Assembly: GCA_005791165.1 (NCBI GenBank)
Contig: SXXW01000004.1
Span: 62,001 to 126,000, forward strand
DNA from: Cytophagaceae bacterium
Lineage (GTDB): Bacteria > Bacteroidota > Bacteroidia > Cytophagales > Spirosomataceae
Reading direction: 5' to 3'
Length of the DNA stretch: 64,000 bases
This document shows, piece after piece, positions 63,844 through 64,000 of the stretch. The notes under the pieces are model-generated. The model was given only the letters and a program-made list of their open reading frames with translations. It was not told the DNA's origin and searched no databases. The translations under genes were made by a program, and so were the position numbers. How positions within the stretch are numbered: position 1 is the stretch's first letter; every line of letters starts with the position of its first letter.

Positions 63844-64000
63844 TCAGGACATTTTACCTACTGCGCAACTTACATATGATTTAGCCTGATTAAAAAGTGT
63901 ATTATGGCCTTTCTCAGGATATCCTAAAGAAGTCAGTTTTTTCAAAATAGCTTCCTTCTTTACTCCTTTGCCACCAATCGTGATTTTTTCTTCTTCCAAA
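63844..64000 (-). CDS. C-terminal part of an unidentified gene, 5' end outside window
   Basis: The complement is open from the window edge to a TGA at 63844-63846, giving the last 51 or so residues: a Lys-rich stretch with ITIGGKGVKKEA, LTSLGYPEKGHNTLF and ending AKSYVSCAVGKMS. I do not recognise the family. It converges on ftsA and sits where ftsZ would be expected. Confidence 0.6.
   Translation of the reverse strand, partial: LEEEKITIGGKGVKKEAILKKLTSLGYPEKGHNTLFNQAKSYVSCAVGKMS

Noticed and set aside
1-64000. CRISPR arrays, tRNA or rRNA genes, insertion sequences, prophage or toxin-antitoxin pairs
   Set aside because: I looked in all intergenic gaps and found no repeat-spacer pattern, tRNA fold or transposase-like frame; no gap is longer than 300 bases.

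Overview
The window comes from an AT-rich (about 40% G+C by eye) member of the Bacteroidota, most likely order Cytophagales. A freshwater Spirosomaceae-type genome is my guess, not a demonstration. The evidence is: many promoters of the TTTG-N19/20-TAnnTTTG type; Bacteroidota families (DUF5606, DUF5686, FKBP lipoproteins, a BlaI/M56 pair followed by a TonB-plug-like protein); a short NuoG without the molybdopterin domain; and few Shine-Dalgarno sequences. I see no tRNA, rRNA, insertion sequence, prophage or CRISPR array. It reads as core chromosome with one surface-polysaccharide block. No intergenic stretch exceeds 300 bases.

Layout: (1) 1-3357, minus: M16 peptidase, ispF and the stringent-response enzyme Rel, whose 3' end is cut by the window edge. 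(2) 3453-13209, plus: a TPR-like exported protein, then a polysaccharide block of two methyltransferases, three GT4 and one GT2 glycosyltransferases, a Wzx-type flippase and UDP-GlcNAc 2-epimerase. No polymerase or initiating transferase is present. (3) 13232-16828, plus: three exported or outer-membrane proteins including a TonB-dependent receptor. (4) 16893-25850, minus: respiratory complex I genes nuoA to nuoJ, ending at a bidirectional terminator. nuoK-N are not here, and a glycosyltransferase gene sits between nuoF and nuoG. (5) 25914-29188, minus: an operon of three exported proteins (ApbE, SUMF1-like, Tat-targeted Gfo/Idh/MocA). (6) 29288-35102: guaB; a BlaI/M56/plug-like sensor system with a dyad-rich promoter; hemE and engB (divergent); a DUF5606 gene. 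(7) 35137-45515, minus: cytochrome c, murQ plus a dipeptidase, plsY, DUF5686, then nrnA, three tandem FKBP lipoproteins and rdgB. (8) 45570-48250: ndk, then GT39 and PAP2 membrane enzymes. (9) 48346-56459, plus: yceD-rpmF-plsX-fabH-efp-accB-accC (fatty acid synthesis start-up), then rplM-rpsI-rpsB-tsf (translation). (10) 56616-63786, plus: second half of the dcw cluster, murD-ftsW-murG-murC-ftsQ-ftsA, closed by a terminator and a converging gene where ftsZ would be expected.

The features most worth a second look are: the glycosyltransferase inside the complex I operon and the break after nuoJ; the BlaI promoter, where inverted repeats fill the -33/-7 spacer; the M56/plug pair, whose overlap encodes a hydrophobic segment in both frames; the exported ApbE/SUMF1-like/Gfo operon, in which the SUMF1-like protein lacks the formylglycine-generating cysteines; three consecutive double-domain FKBP lipoproteins; and overlapping divergent promoters between nrnA and ndk. 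I did not find an unmistakable new defence or mobile system. Function calls rest on motifs read by eye, and no database search was possible.
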